Shown here piece by piece: positions 44,033-53,482 of a stretch of 64,000 nt of DNA. Location: positions 372,001-436,000 of the forward strand of contig JAEPMA010000001.1 of assembly GCA_017644185.1 (NCBI GenBank). Reading direction: 5' to 3'. The notes under the pieces were generated by a model. That model saw only the letters and a program-made list of their open reading frames with translations, did not search any database and was not told the origin of the DNA. The translations under genes and the position numbers were made by a program. The DNA comes from Rhodospirillales bacterium. Lineage in GTDB: Bacteria > Pseudomonadota > Alphaproteobacteria > Rhodospirillales > Casp-alpha2. Every line of letters begins with the position of its first letter. Within the stretch, counting starts at the first letter, position 1.

Positions 44033-44734
44033 ATGCCAGATTTCTACGTCCCGGTTTTTGATGTCAGTGCGTTGCTGATTTATGTCGCGGGGTGGATTGG
44101 ATATTCACTTTATGCCGACCGTCTCGCGCTCTCCCACAGGCCGGTCGCTGTCGTCATGAACGATTACCGTCTCAGGTGGATGGAACGCATGCTGGAACGC
44201 GAAAACCGCATGCCGGACGTTAATATTACCGTCTCGTTCGTGCGCTCGTCGATGATGTTCGCTTCGACGACGATCCTTTTGATGGCGGGGGCGCTGGCGA
44301 TGCTGGGGCAGATCGAAAACGTCCGCGAGATCATCGCCGGTTTGCCTTTCGGGCGTCCCGCATCGCGCGGCCTGATGGAAATCCAGCTGATCTTCCTCGC
44401 CGCTATTTTCGTTTTCGCGTTCTTCAAGTTCGTGTGGGCGGTCAGGCTGTTCAATAACATGCTTGTTCTGCTCGGTGCGGCCCCGCAGACGAAAGACTGC
44501 GATGACCGTATCCTCAAGGAATACCCGGCGCACATGGCGCGCTTTCTGCAGCGCGCCCAGCATAATCTCAATCTCGGGACGCGCGCCTATGCCTTCGGGC
44601 TGGGGCTGTTGCCATGGTTCCTGCACCCGATGCTTCTCGTCGCGTCGACCGTGGTCGTCATCTACATGCTTTACCGGCGCGATTTCCGCTCGCTTTCGCT
44701 GAAAGCGCTCGAGGACCTGCGCGAGCATCATTGA
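44033..44734 (+). CDS. DUF599 family membrane protein
   Basis: A 233-residue integral membrane protein with about four to five helices. The MNDYRLRWMERMLERENRMPDVN-like segment after the first helix and the NLGTRAYAFGLGLLPWF block are typical of DUF599, whose function is unknown. The ATG at 44033 follows GAGGA at about 5 bases; upstream in-frame starts lie in or near the DUF983 promoter region. Repeats follow its stop. Confidence 0.85.
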   Translation: MPDFYVPVFDVSALLIYVAGWIGYSLYADRLALSHRPVAVVMNDYRLRWMERMLERENRMPDVNITVSFVRSSMMFASTTILLMAGALAMLGQIENVREIIAGLPFGRPASRGLMEIQLIFLAAIFVFAFFKFVWAVRLFNNMLVLLGAAPQTKDCDDRILKEYPAHMARFLQRAQHNLNLGTRAYAFGLGLLPWFLHPMLLVASTVVVIYMLYRRDFRSLSLKALEDLREHH

Positions 44735-44742
44735 GGATGACG

Positions 44743-44859
44743 TGTCATTCCCGCAGAGGCGGGAGCCCGGAAATACGGACCGACTGGACCCCGGCCTTCG
44801 CCGGGGTGACGGTTTACGGTTCCGGAGATGACGTCATTCCGGCGTAGGCCGGAATCCAG
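44743..44859. repeat. Three palindromic repeats, GTCATTCCCGC/GTCACCCCGGC family
   Basis: Copies at 44743-44772, 44784-44811 (inverted) and 44832-44859 share the GTCA..CCGGC...GCCGG..CCAG design with the elements at 1172-1272. Each forms a small hairpin. They lie between DUF599 and mnmA, the second longest gene-free gap. Confidence 0.8.
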
Positions 44860-44900
44860 TATCGAGCGCAACCCGTGTCCGGGATGCTGTGCCGGGGCCG

Positions 44901-44930
44901 ATGGGCCCTGAATCGAGTTCAGGGCGGCGG
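44901..44930. repeat. Palindromic repeat, CCTGAATCGAGTTCAGG family
   Basis: A single copy of the unit also seen at 6283, 12409-12481 and 46122-46207. It sits about 60 bases before the mnmA start, close to where its promoter should be. Confidence 0.8.
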
Positions 44931-44991
44931 CTGGTGTCTAAGAGGTTCGCACCCCTTGAGATCACGCCCGGAAAGCGTATATTCCCGGCAA

Positions 44992-46104
44992 ATGAGCACC
45001 GATTTTTCAAATCTGATCGACGCATCCAAGGCGCCCGCCGACACGCGCGTCGTCGTCGCCATGTCGGGTGGGGTGGACAGCTCCGTCACCGCCGCGCTGA
45101 TGGCGGAAGCAGGCTACGACGTGGTGGGCGTGACACTGCAGCTATATGACCACGGCGAGGCGGTGCAGAAAAAAGGCGCCTGCTGCGCGGGTCAGGATAT
45201 CTACGACGCGAAAAGGGTCGCAGATACGTTGGGTATTCCGCACTACGTCCTCGACTACGAAAGCCGATTCCGCGAGCAGGTGATGGAAGATTTCGCCGAC
45301 ACCTATCTGCGCGGCGAAACCCCTATCCCGTGCGTGCGCTGCAATCAGACGGTGAAGTTCAAGGATCTTCTGACAACGGCCAGGGATCTGGGCGCGGAAG
45401 CGATGGTCACCGGCCACTATGTCCGCCGCCTTGCGGGCGACAATGGCTCGGAACTGCACCGTGCCGTCGATAAGTCGAAGGACCAGAGCTACTTCCTGTT
45501 CGCGACCACCGGCCCGCAGCTCGATTTCCTGCGCTTCCCATTAGGGGGCATGGATAAATCCGAAACGCGCGCACATGCGCAGCGCTTCAATCTTCCCGTC
45601 GCCGAAAAGCCCGAAAGCATGGACATCTGCTTCGTGCCCAACGGGTCTTACGCGCGCGTCGTCGAACGGCTCAGGCCCGGGGCGCTCGATCCCGGTCACA
45701 TTGTCGATATGAGCGGGAATGTCCTCGGCGATCATGACGGGATCATCAACTTCACCGTCGGCCAGCGGAAGGGGCTGGGCATCGCCACCGGTGAGCCGCT
45801 CTATGTCGTCCGGATCGACGCCGACACCAAGAGCGTCGTCGTCGGCCCCAAGGAAGCCTTGCTGTGCGCCGAGATCGGCGTTTCCGAACTGAACTGGCTG
45901 GATGCCCGTGCGCTCGACGAACAGCCGCGCCCCGTCAAGGTGAAGGTCCGCTCGACCACCGACCCGGTGGGCGCCGGTATTTATGTTGAGGACGGCGAGG
46001 TCCGCGTCCGTTTCGACGAACCGCAACCCGGCGTCGCGCCGGGCCAGGCGTGCGTGGTCTATGACGCCGACCGGGTGCTCGGCGGCGGCTGGATCGTTCG
46101 CTGA
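44992..46104 (+). CDS. mnmA: tRNA-specific 2-thiouridylase
   Basis: A 370-residue PP-loop enzyme that puts sulfur on U34 of Glu, Gln and Lys tRNAs, using ATP and a persulfide from a cysteine desulfurase. The PP-loop is SGGVDSS at 25-31, and the two catalytic cysteines are C114 (PIPCVRCN) and C213 ([10 protein letters not shown]). [16 protein letters not shown] is the conserved C-terminal block. The ATG at 44992 matches the family N-terminus; a longer frame upstream is repeat sequence. It may use sulfur from the desulfurases of the suf operon. Confidence 0.96.
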   Translation: MSTDFSNLIDASKAPADTRVVVAMSGGVDSSVTAALMAEAGYDVVGVTLQLYDHGEAVQKKGACCAGQDIYDAKRVADTLGIPHYVLDYESRFREQVMEDFADTYLRGETPIPCVRCNQTVKFKDLLTTARDLGAEAMVTGHYVRRLAGDNGSELHRAVDKSKDQSYFLFATTGPQLDFLRFPLGGMDKSETRAHAQRFNLPVAEKPESMDICFVPNGSYARVVERLRPGALDPGHIVDMSGNVLGDHDGIINFTVGQRKGLGIATGEPLYVVRIDADTKSVVVGPKEALLCAEIGVSELNWLDARALDEQPRPVKVKVRSTTDPVGAGIYVEDGEVRVRFDEPQPGVAPGQACVVYDADRVLGGGWIVR

Positions 46105-46121
46105 AGTCTCTCAAAGCAAAC

Positions 46122-46207
46122 CGTCACCCTGAACTCGATTCAGGGTCCATCATGTCATTTGCGCTGCTCGCCACTCATGGGTCCTGAATCAAGTTCAGGA
46201 CGACGAT
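46122..46207. repeat. Paired palindromic repeat, CCTGAATCAAGTTCAGG family
   Basis: Two inverted copies of the unit, at 46122-46150 and 46180-46207, follow mnmA. The same pair design is found between sufB and sufC. Confidence 0.85.
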
Positions 46208-46240
46208 GGTTCTTGTATCCGCTGTCTCTGCAAACGCTTC

Positions 46241-46361
46241 AGTCATCCCCGCAACAGCAGGGACGCAAGTTGCGACAGGTGGGCTGGATTCCGCCCGGCG
46301 CCGGAACGGCATCGGCTTGGTGCAGACGTCCTCGTCGCCCCGGCGAAGGCCGGGGTCTAGG
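46241..46361. repeat. Palindromic repeats, GTCATCCCCGC/GTCGCCCCGGC family
   Basis: Copies at 46241-46268 (partly decayed) and 46332-46361 share the design of the 1172-1272 elements. Together with 46122-46207 they fill the gap 46105-46399, in which I see no gene. Confidence 0.7.
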
Positions 46362-46399
46362 GCGGAATGCTGCATTGGGATTCTTTTGTTCGTTGTGTT

Positions 46400-47470
46400 T
46401 TAAAGCTGGTGGCGCAGGCCCAACATCAGGGTATGGCTGCCGTAATCGGCGGTGTAGTCGGTGCCGTTGAGGTCGAGGTCCGCTTCTGATGTCCCAAAAT
46501 AGCGATATCCGAAATCCAGAGAGGTCTGCAGGTTGACCGGATACATCGCTCCGAACCCGAGTTGGTAGGCGAGCACGAGGCCGCTGTCCGAGCCGGTGAC
46601 CGTCGCGGACGGATCCTCGGCGTTGAGGAGCCCGAAGCCGAGGCCGCCGGTGACGTAAGGTTGCACCGCATGGCCGATGTCGAATTCGACCTTGGCGTTG
46701 GGCATGACGCCGAAAACCGACGCGTAGCCGTCCGTGTCGTCGAATTCGGCGTAGTTATAGTTGCCCGCTAGCTCGAAGCTGATGCCGTTCGCAAATTTAT
46801 AGCCGTATGCGCCTTCGCCTTGGAACGCGAACAGGGATGTCGCGGGCTCGGTACTGTTGGTCGCGGACTCGAATTTCGCATCCGCGGCCATCGACCACCC
46901 CAGATGACCGGCGATGTAATAGCCGCGGTCGGTGGAACTGGCGGGCGTGATCTCCTGCATGTCGCGTTCGATCTTGGAGACCGCGTTCGGCGGCGCCTGA
47001 TAGGTGTTGGGTTGGCTCGGCTGCTGCGGTAACTGCCCGCCGGGCTGGGCTTGATAGGGATAGGGCTGCGGCTGCTGGTACTGGGGCTGGTACTGGGGCT
47101 GGTACTGCTGCTGGTACTGGGGCTGCTGGTACGCGGGCGCTTGACCGGGCGAGAGCGGTTGCGGCTGGACCGGTGTTTGCGGCGCGGCCTGGGGCGCCGA
47201 CTGAGGGATTTGGGCCTGCTCCGGATAATAGGGCTGCTGATACGTCGGCTGCGGCTGCTGATATTGAGGTTGCGGGGAAGCGGTGCCGAAACGTGCGCGC
47301 TCGTATTCCTCTCGGGCGCGCTGCATGTTGGCGTTGTTGCTCTCCGCCTGCAGCCATTCGCTGATCGACATGGGGCGTAATGGGGGGCGTTGCTGGGCAT
47401 GCGCGCCGAGGTTCAGCAAGACGCCTGTCATCGCCACGGCGCACGCCAATTGAAAGCGGTGGGTGATCAT
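46400..47470 (-). CDS. Outer-membrane beta-barrel protein with Gln/Pro/Tyr-rich linker
   Basis: A 356-residue exported protein with a signal peptide (MITHRFQLA...AHAQ). Residues 40-62 are a helical segment; about 65-165 are low-complexity Gln/Pro/Tyr sequence of YQPQ-type repeats; from about 182 to the end is an eight-strand-like beta-barrel of the OmpA/Opa25 kind ending in RHQL-x. Barrel strand pattern: GYYIAGHLGWSMA, GISFELAGNYNYAEF, VQPYVTGGLGFGLL, and the terminal SHTLMLGLRHQL. ATG at 47470 with GGAG upstream. The linker is encoded by 12-base tandem repeats and may be variable between strains. Confidence 0.85.
   Translation of the reverse strand: MITHRFQLACAVAMTGVLLNLGAHAQQRPPLRPMSISEWLQAESNNANMQRAREEYERARFGTASPQPQYQQPQPTYQQPYYPEQAQIPQSAPQAAPQTPVQPQPLSPGQAPAYQQPQYQQQYQPQYQPQYQQPQPYPYQAQPGGQLPQQPSQPNTYQAPPNAVSKIERDMQEITPASSTDRGYYIAGHLGWSMAADAKFESATNSTEPATSLFAFQGEGAYGYKFANGISFELAGNYNYAEFDDTDGYASVFGVMPNAKVEFDIGHAVQPYVTGGLGFGLLNAEDPSATVTGSDSGLVLAYQLGFGAMYPVNLQTSLDFGYRYFGTSEADLDLNGTDYTADYGSHTLMLGLRHQL
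47074..47132 (-). repeat. 12-base tandem repeat in the barrel-protein linker
   Basis: Units of GCTGGTACTGGG (plus strand) start at 47074, 47086, 47098 (one variant end) and 47110, followed by a partial unit. They encode YQPQ-type repeats, are a multiple of three, and so change length without shifting frame. Confidence 0.8.
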
Positions 47471-47612
47471 GCCCGAAACTCCATCAAACATTCTGTTAGG
47501 CGCGGCATTCTTGCCGTTCTCGGTGGCGGGCCGTCCGCGCGCGATGCGCGAATCGGACCCGTTGATCCGTCCTAAAGATAGCGTCCGGCCGGTTAACGAA
47601 TGCTGAAAGGGG

Positions 47613-47945
47613 TTATCCCGCCCTCGGGCCGAACAGGATAACGAGCGCGCCGATGACGCACAGCATCACCCCGAAACCGTCCCAACGGTCGGGCTTGGCG
47701 CCCTCGACCAGCCACATCCAGCCCATGCTGGCGAGGATGTAGATCCCCCCATAGGCCGCGTAGGCACGGCCCGCGAACTGGGCGTCGACACGCGTTAAAA
47801 GCCACGCGAACGCGATCAGCGCGAGCACGCCCGGGATCACCCACAAAACCGGCTTCCCGAGCCTGAGCCACGCCCAGAACGCGAAACATCCGCCGATCTC
47901 GGCGATCGCGGCGGCGATATAGTAGGGGAGGGCGGTCAGGTGCAT
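47613..47945 (-). CDS. YnfA/UPF0060 family membrane protein
   Basis: A 110-residue protein of four membrane helices. [43 protein letters not shown] and [20 protein letters not shown] are signature blocks of the UPF0060 (YnfA) family, related to small multidrug-resistance transporters. Its physiological substrate is unknown. The ATG at 47945 is the family start; the longer frame runs through the composite repeat. Confidence 0.9.
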   Translation of the reverse strand: MHLTALPYYIAAAIAEIGGCFAFWAWLRLGKPVLWVIPGVLALIAFAWLLTRVDAQFAGRAYAAYGGIYILASMGWMWLVEGAKPDRWDGFGVMLCVIGALVILFGPRAG

Positions 47946-47973
47946 GAATGCAACCCTAACAGAAAACCCGCCG

Positions 47974-48067
47974 CCCCTCACCCTGTCCCTCTCCCAAGGG
48001 AGAGGGGACCCATGCCGCACAACCCCTCTCCCCTGGGAGAGGGTGGCGCGGAGCGCCGGGTGAGGGG
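47974..48067. repeat. Composite hairpin repeat, CCCCTCA...TGAGGGG family
   Basis: Bounded by CCCCTCA and TGAGGGG, with internal hairpins CCCTCTCCC-AA-GGGAGAGGG and CCTCTCCC-CT-GGGAGAGG. It separates YnfA from the Atm1-type exporter gene and touches the latter's stop codon. Confidence 0.85.
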
Positions 48068-49909
48068 TTATTCCCCGACGTTGAGCCGATCGAGCTTCGC
48101 CGCCGCTTCTTTCGCTTCCTGTTGGCGTTCCCACATGTCGGCGTAGGTGCCTTGCTGATCGAGCAGGTTCTTATGGGTGCCGCGTTCGACGATCTCTCCA
48201 TCCAATAAGACGAGGATTTCATCGGCGTCGATGACGGTCGAGAGCCGGTGCGCGATGGTGATCGTGGTGCGGTCGGCGGAGACGTCCTTAAAACTGGCGA
48301 GGATCTCCTGCTCGGTGCGGCTGTCGAGCGCGGACGTCGCTTCGTCGAACACCAGGATGCGCGGGTCCTTCAATATCGTTCGCGCGATGGCGACGCGCTG
48401 TTTTTCGCCGCCGGACAACTTCAACCCCCGTTCGCCGACTTTCGACTGATAGCCGTCCGGCAGGCTCATGATGAAGTCGTGGATGCGCGCCTGACGGGCG
48501 GCCTGCTCGACTTCGGCGGGGGCGGCGCCCGGCCGGCCGTAGGCGATGTTGTAATAGATGGTGTCGTTGAAAAGGACGGTGTCCTGCGGGACGATGCCGA
48601 TGGCGGCCCTGAGCGATTTCTGCGTCACCTCCGCGACGTCGTCGCCGTCGATGGTTACGCTGCCCGAACCGACGTCATAGAACCGATAGAGGATGCGCGA
48701 GATCGTCGACTTCCCCGATCCGGACGGGCCGACGATGGCGAGTTTCTTCCCCGCGGGGACGGTGAACGACACGTTCTTCAGGATCGGCCGGCGGTCGTCG
48801 TAAGCGAATTCGACATTTCTGAATTCGACCCGTCCGGGTCCGTCCCTGAGCGGACGGGCATCAGGCTTGTCGGCGATCTCGGCGGGCTCCCCCAACAGCT
48901 CGAACATCTCTTCGAGATCGGTGAGCGAGCGTTTGATCTCGCGATAGACGAACCCCAGAAAATTCAACGGCATGAAAATCTGGATGAGATAAGAGTTCAC
49001 CAGAACGAAATCGCCGACGGTCATCGAGCCGTCCCGGACGCCGTACCCCGCCATGACCATGGCGATCACGACGCCGACCGAGATGATCACCCCCTGACCG
49101 ATGTTCAAAAGCGCCAGCGACGAGCCGCTTTTGACGGCGGCGGCTTCGTAACGTTGAAGCGCGCTGTCGAAGCGGTTGGCTTCGTGGTCTTCGTTGCCGA
49201 AGTATTTGACGGTCTCAAAATTTAAAAGACTGTCGATGGCGCGGGTGTTCGCTTCGCTGTCCGTTTCGTTCATGGCGCGGCGGAACTTGAGCCGCCATTC
49301 GGTGATAAGAAGGGTCCAGGCGATATAGACGAACAGTACCCCGAACGTCAGCGCCGCGTACTGGAAGCCGTACAGATGCCAGAGAATCCCGCATACCAGC
49401 AGAACTTCCAGCAATGTCGGCAAGACGTTGAACAACATGAAACGGAGAAGAAATTCGATCCCCGCCGTCCCCCGTTCGACGGCGCGGGCGACACCGCCGG
49501 TCTTACGCTCGAGATGAAACCGGAGCGAGAGATGATGGAGGTGGCGGAACGTTTTAAGCCCGGCGCGCCGGATTGCCCGCTGCGCGACCCGCGTAAAAAC
49601 GGCGTCCCGCAACTCGCCGAACATGAGCGCGCCGACGCGGCACAGCCCGTAAGCGACGACAAGGGCGACCGGTACGCTGATCAGGGCGTCGACATTCCCC
49701 TTCGCTGTCAGGATATCGACAGCTTGTTTGTAAAAAATGGGGACCGAGACGTTGGTCGCCTTGGCGGCGACGAGCAATGCCATGGCGACGACCACACGGA
49801 TGCGCAGGCCGGTTTCTCCGGCAGGCCACAAATACGGCAGCAGTGTCTTGACGGTCGTCCATTCGCCGGCCGGGTTCATCGCACCCGGACCGGGGAGCCT
49901 GTTTCGCAT
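48068..49909 (-). CDS. Atm1/ABCB7-type ABC exporter
   Basis: A 613-residue half-transporter with an N-terminal six-helix permease domain and a C-terminal ATPase: Walker [10 protein letters not shown], signature [13 protein letters not shown], Walker [13 protein letters not shown]. The N-terminal helices around [24 protein letters not shown] match the Atm1/HMT1 branch, whose members export glutathione persulfide or metal-thiol conjugates and link to Fe-S metabolism. The family call is fairly secure; the substrate is inferred. A second ATG at 49879 would shorten the N-terminus by ten residues. No T-run terminator follows; the composite repeat abuts its stop. Confidence 0.88.
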   Translation of the reverse strand: MRNRLPGPGAMNPAGEWTTVKTLLPYLWPAGETGLRIRVVVAMALLVAAKATNVSVPIFYKQAVDILTAKGNVDALISVPVALVVAYGLCRVGALMFGELRDAVFTRVAQRAIRRAGLKTFRHLHHLSLRFHLERKTGGVARAVERGTAGIEFLLRFMLFNVLPTLLEVLLVCGILWHLYGFQYAALTFGVLFVYIAWTLLITEWRLKFRRAMNETDSEANTRAIDSLLNFETVKYFGNEDHEANRFDSALQRYEAAAVKSGSSLALLNIGQGVIISVGVVIAMVMAGYGVRDGSMTVGDFVLVNSYLIQIFMPLNFLGFVYREIKRSLTDLEEMFELLGEPAEIADKPDARPLRDGPGRVEFRNVEFAYDDRRPILKNVSFTVPAGKKLAIVGPSGSGKSTISRILYRFYDVGSGSVTIDGDDVAEVTQKSLRAAIGIVPQDTVLFNDTIYYNIAYGRPGAAPAEVEQAARQARIHDFIMSLPDGYQSKVGERGLKLSGGEKQRVAIARTILKDPRILVFDEATSALDSRTEQEILASFKDVSADRTTITIAHRLSTVIDADEILVLLDGEIVERGTHKNLLDQQGTYADMWERQQEAKEAAAKLDRLNVGE

Positions 49910-50045
49910 GGCGGTCTCACGTTGCAGTTCGTGCGCTCTTTATATAGTGTGCGCGCGCTTTGACGCCACTAGTGCGTTGGATTGGTGTGGGAATTCGGGG
50001 TGGTTGGGTCTATCCTGACGCCCGGGTGAGGAAATTGGGACGCCG

Positions 50046-50543
50046 ATGTCCGGTTACGACTTCGAATCGATGAAAGTGCTGGTGGCCGACGACAGCCGCC
50101 CTATGCGCTCGCTCATCAAGAGCTTCCTGCTCGGTTTCGGGGTCAAGGAGATGTACGAGGCTGGTGACGCCAACGAAGCCTATGAGCTGGTGACCCAACT
50201 TGAACCCGATATCGTCATTACCGACTGGCGCATGCCGCCGACCGACGGTTTGGACCTGGTTCGGAAAATTCGTATGGATATGGAAAGCCCGAACCCCTAC
50301 CTTCCTATCATCATGCTGACCGGATTCACTGAATTGCATCGGGTCAAGCAGGCACGTGACGCCGGCGTGACGGCGTTTCTTGCCAAGCCGATTTCCGCTG
50401 CCGCGCTTTACAGAAGGTTGTGCACTGTGATCGACGACCAGCGGCCGTTCGTTCGCGTCGGCAAGTTTTTCGGTCCCGACCGCCGCGCCAAGCGCCGGTC
50501 CGAACCCTACATGGGCGTCGAACGGCGCCGTGACGCGCAATAG
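50046..50543 (+). CDS. Single-domain response regulator with basic tail
   Basis: A 165-residue receiver protein. Phospho-acceptor D60 (VITDWRMP) with D15/D16 and the K in FLAKPIS (about K113) complete the active site. No output domain: after the receiver there is only a 35-residue basic tail (GPDRRAKRR...GVERRR). Such CheY-like proteins act by protein contact. It is followed 14 bases later by an Hpt gene. No kinase is adjacent. Confidence 0.9.
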   Translation: MSGYDFESMKVLVADDSRPMRSLIKSFLLGFGVKEMYEAGDANEAYELVTQLEPDIVITDWRMPPTDGLDLVRKIRMDMESPNPYLPIIMLTGFTELHRVKQARDAGVTAFLAKPISAAALYRRLCTVIDDQRPFVRVGKFFGPDRRAKRRSEPYMGVERRRDAQ

Positions 50544-50557
50544 GACAATTCATAAGC

Positions 50558-51028
50558 ATGGCCGATAAAGCGCAGAAGTTTGAGCCGCCCAACCCGCTCG
50601 GGCGAAAGATCCGCAAGACCGGTGGGCCGTCGCCCGAGCAGGCGATCCTGCGTGCCCTCAACGCTGCCGAAGACCTGATCGACAACTATCAGGGTTGGGC
50701 GGTCGACGATCTGACCGCGTTATGGAAGGCGTACGAGGATTCACGGAACGGCGGCAGCCCACGGCAGATTCTGAAAATGTTCGAGATCGCCCATTCGATC
50801 AGGGGCGAGGGGGGCAGCTTCGGCTTTCAGTTGATTTCCACGATCGGGGATTCGCTCTGCAAGTTTCTCGAAGGCCGTAAGAAGCTGACCGGTCCTGAAT
50901 CGGAAGTCGTGAAGGTGCACATCCTCGCCATGCGGGCGGTCTTCAAGCAAGACCTCAAGGGCCCGCAACCGGCCATGGAACGCGAGTTGCGTCAACTGCT
51001 GGCGCTGCTGCGCGAACGCATGGGCTGA
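50558..51028 (+). CDS. Hpt-domain-like phosphotransfer protein
   Basis: A 156-residue helical protein. The stretch FEIAHSIRGEGGSFGF has the Hpt pattern (AHS-(K/R)-G), with candidate phospho-acceptor H79. The first 25 residues are basic and polar. Paired with the receiver gene before it, it could pass phosphate to or from D60. The domain call rests on this motif and on helical content; overall similarity to canonical Hpt proteins is weak. Confidence 0.75.
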   Translation: MADKAQKFEPPNPLGRKIRKTGGPSPEQAILRALNAAEDLIDNYQGWAVDDLTALWKAYEDSRNGGSPRQILKMFEIAHSIRGEGGSFGFQLISTIGDSLCKFLEGRKKLTGPESEVVKVHILAMRAVFKQDLKGPQPAMERELRQLLALLRERMG

Positions 51029-51052
51029 GCGGCTGGCAAACCCGCCGTAAAT

Positions 51053-51988
51053 CTATCCAGACGTCACTTCCGTCAGGTTCTTGATGTCGCGCGACGGCGG
51101 GGCGCCGAATTGGCGGCTGTATTCCCGGCTGAACTGCGACGGGCTCTCATAGCCGACCTCGAACGCGGCCGTTGATGCATCCATGTGTTCGGTCAGCATC
51201 AGTCGCCGGGCCTCGGTCAGGCGCATCTTTTTTTGGTACTGTAACGGGCTCATCGCCGTCATCGAGCGGAAGTGGTTGTGAAAGGCCGACGCGCTCATGC
51301 CGGCCCGGGCGGCGAGGTCTTCGACGCGGATGGATGCGTCGAAGTTATCCTTCAGCCAGTCAATCGACCGCGCGATCTGGTAATTCTGCGTATCCATCGA
51401 CGTCATGCGCCGCAACCGCGCGCCCTGATCGCTCGCCAACAAGCGATACGCGATCTCTTGTTTGACCAACGGGGCGAGTGCGGAAATGTCTTCGGGATTG
51501 TCGAGCAAACCAAGAAGCCGCTGGAACGCATCCAGCAACGGTTGTGAAACCTCGCCGACGGCGATCCCGAGCCGATCCTTGTTTGAAGCCGCCGGCGGCA
51601 CCTCGTTGCTGACGATGAACTGCGCGATTGAGCGTAGATCCAGCGACAAGGTCAGGCCGAGATACGGCTTGTCCGCGCTCGCCTCGATGATCTGCGCGAC
51701 GACCGGCAGGTCGACGGAGGTGATCAGGAACTGGTGCGCGTCGTAAATGAACACCTCGTCGCCGAGCATGAGGCGTTTCCGTCCCTGCGCGATCAGGCAG
51801 ATGCTGGGGCCGAGAAAATAACTCGTCGGATCGGTGGGGGTTTCCCACCGGTGCAGGGTCAGGCCCGGAACCTGCGTTTCAACGGCATTCTGCCCCTCGG
51901 TCCATTGGGCAATCGGACCCGCCAGCGGGAACGAGCTGAGGGTTCCGGCCTTTACTTGATGCTGCTGCGGCGGATGGGCTGTGGCCAT
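51053..51988 (-). CDS. AraC-family transcriptional regulator (AraC_N type)
   Basis: A 311-residue regulator with an N-terminal ligand domain of the AraC_N kind (YFLGPSICLIAQGRKRLMLGDEVFIYD) and a C-terminal double helix-turn-helix (about 215-300, ending GYESPSQFSREYSRQFGAPPSRD). Such proteins often control genes for reactive-aldehyde or oxidative-stress handling, e.g. YqhC. It diverges from the P460-SDR-cupin-CMD operon and is the likely regulator. The gap 51989-52199 (about 210 bases) must hold its operator; AAAACGTTT near 52013 is one candidate palindrome. Confidence 0.92.
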   Translation of the reverse strand: MATAHPPQQHQVKAGTLSSFPLAGPIAQWTEGQNAVETQVPGLTLHRWETPTDPTSYFLGPSICLIAQGRKRLMLGDEVFIYDAHQFLITSVDLPVVAQIIEASADKPYLGLTLSLDLRSIAQFIVSNEVPPAASNKDRLGIAVGEVSQPLLDAFQRLLGLLDNPEDISALAPLVKQEIAYRLLASDQGARLRRMTSMDTQNYQIARSIDWLKDNFDASIRVEDLAARAGMSASAFHNHFRSMTAMSPLQYQKKMRLTEARRLMLTEHMDASTAAFEVGYESPSQFSREYSRQFGAPPSRDIKNLTEVTSG

Positions 51989-52199
51989 TGGTTTTCCTCG
52001 TATTCAAACAGCAAAACGTTTGTTCGTTGTCTGGAAACCTATCACCGGGTGCTCGGGCCGGGCAATACGCTTCTCTTGTATGCAGGAGGATTAGGCAAGA
52101 AATCGAGAGGATCAGTCTAACGGTCGATGCAACAACCGACGTAATGTCCTGGCGTCGGGTGCAGGTGCCCGAAACGAACCCCGGCGTGAGAGGTGACAT

Positions 52200-52667
52200 A
52201 TGAGACGCGTATCGAAGTATCTCGGCGTATCGGCTTTGTTCTGCGCCGCCGTAACCGGCAGCGGGTTCGCTCACGCGGGTGGCGACAAAGTTCTGTTCCC
52301 GGAGAATTTCGAAGCGGGCGTCCACTACACGACGGTCCATCGCGGTGGGATCCGCGAAGACATGTATGTGAGCCGGGACACCATCGATGCCGTCAAGAAC
52401 GGGGAGCCCATGCCCAGCGGCACCGTCATCACGCTGGTCGATTACCGGGAAGGGAAGATCTTCCGCTACGTCGTGATGGAGAAACGGACGGGCTGGGGTG
52501 CCGAGTATCCGCCGGCGCAAAGGAACGGCGAATGGGAATTCCAGGCCTTCAACGCCGACAAATCCGTCAACCGGGACGAAGACCTGGCGCGCTGTTTCGC
52601 CTGCCACAAATCGCAGGCATCGAACGACTACGTCTTCACCCTCGATGCGATGAAATCCGCCGAATGA
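52200..52667 (+). CDS. Cytochrome P460-family c-type haem protein
   Basis: A 155-residue exported protein with a signal peptide (to about residue 26) and a C-terminal haem-binding CFACH (C132-x2-C135-H136) followed by SNDYVFT, the arrangement of P460-type cytochromes. The N-terminal part, FPENFEAGVHYTTVHRGGIREDMYV, is the family beta fold. Its reaction here is unknown; family members act on hydroxylamine or simply carry electrons. It heads the operon with SDR, cupin and CMD genes. Confidence 0.86.
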   Translation: MRRVSKYLGVSALFCAAVTGSGFAHAGGDKVLFPENFEAGVHYTTVHRGGIREDMYVSRDTIDAVKNGEPMPSGTVITLVDYREGKIFRYVVMEKRTGWGAEYPPAQRNGEWEFQAFNADKSVNRDEDLARCFACHKSQASNDYVFTLDAMKSAE

Positions 52668-52698
52668 CTCGGCACGAAGTTAAGGAGCAAGAATTGAA

Positions 52699-53445
52699 AT
52701 GAGCAACAACATCGAAAACAAGGTCATCGTGATCACCGGCGCGTCCAGCGGCATGGGCGAAGCGACCGCACGAGACCTGGCCGCAAAGGGCGCGAAGGTC
52801 GTACTTGGTGCGCGCCGTGCCGACAAACTGGACGCCGTGGTAAAGGATATCACCGACGCGGGCGGGAAAGCGGTCGCGGTCGTGACCGACGTCACCAAGT
52901 TGGAGGATGTGCAGCGTCTCGTCGACACCGCGAAGGAAAAATTCGGACGTGTCGACGTGATCTTCAACAACGCCGGCCTGATGCCGCTGTCGCCGCTGGA
53001 AAGCCTGCGGATCGGCGAGTGGGACCAGATGATCGACGTCAACATGAAGGGCACGCTGTACGGCATCGCCGCGGCGCTTCCGTACATGAAAGAACAGAAG
53101 TCCGGTCAGGTCATCAACGTCTCGTCCGTTTACGGCCACAAGGTCGTTGCGACGGGTGCGGTCTATTGCGCCACCAAGCATGCCGTCCGCGCCATTTCGG
53201 AGGGGCTCCGCCAAGAAGTGAAGGACTACAACATCCGCGTCACCACGATTTCCCCCGGGGCCGTAAAAACCGAACTGACCAGCCATATCACCGAACCGGG
53301 TCTGGCCGAAAATGTGACGGACGTCGTGAACGAAATCGGCGTGCCGGCCAACACCATGGCCAACATGGTTGCCTTCGCGATCTCCCAGCCGGACGACGTC
53401 GACGTCAACGAGATCCTGTTCCGGCCGACCGTTCAGCCGCAGTAA
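52699..53445 (+). CDS. Short-chain dehydrogenase/reductase
   Basis: A 248-residue classical SDR. The nucleotide motif [10 protein letters not shown] is at 13-22 and NNAG near 90-93; catalytic residues are S142 or S143, Y156 and K160 (YCATK). The fingerprint ARR after the second strand suggests NADP preference. It probably reduces or oxidises a small alcohol or carbonyl. AAGGAGC precedes the ATG. It follows the P460 gene and precedes the secreted cupin. Confidence 0.93.
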   Translation: MSNNIENKVIVITGASSGMGEATARDLAAKGAKVVLGARRADKLDAVVKDITDAGGKAVAVVTDVTKLEDVQRLVDTAKEKFGRVDVIFNNAGLMPLSPLESLRIGEWDQMIDVNMKGTLYGIAAALPYMKEQKSGQVINVSSVYGHKVVATGAVYCATKHAVRAISEGLRQEVKDYNIRVTTISPGAVKTELTSHITEPGLAENVTDVVNEIGVPANTMANMVAFAISQPDDVDVNEILFRPTVQPQ

Positions 53446-53482
53446 CCACATCAATCGAACCATCGAGAGAAAGGAATCGAAC

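Noticed and set aside
46206-46403. A small open frame between mnmA and the barrel gene.
   Set aside because: It is made of palindromic repeat sequence and has no ribosome-binding site or homolog-like content.
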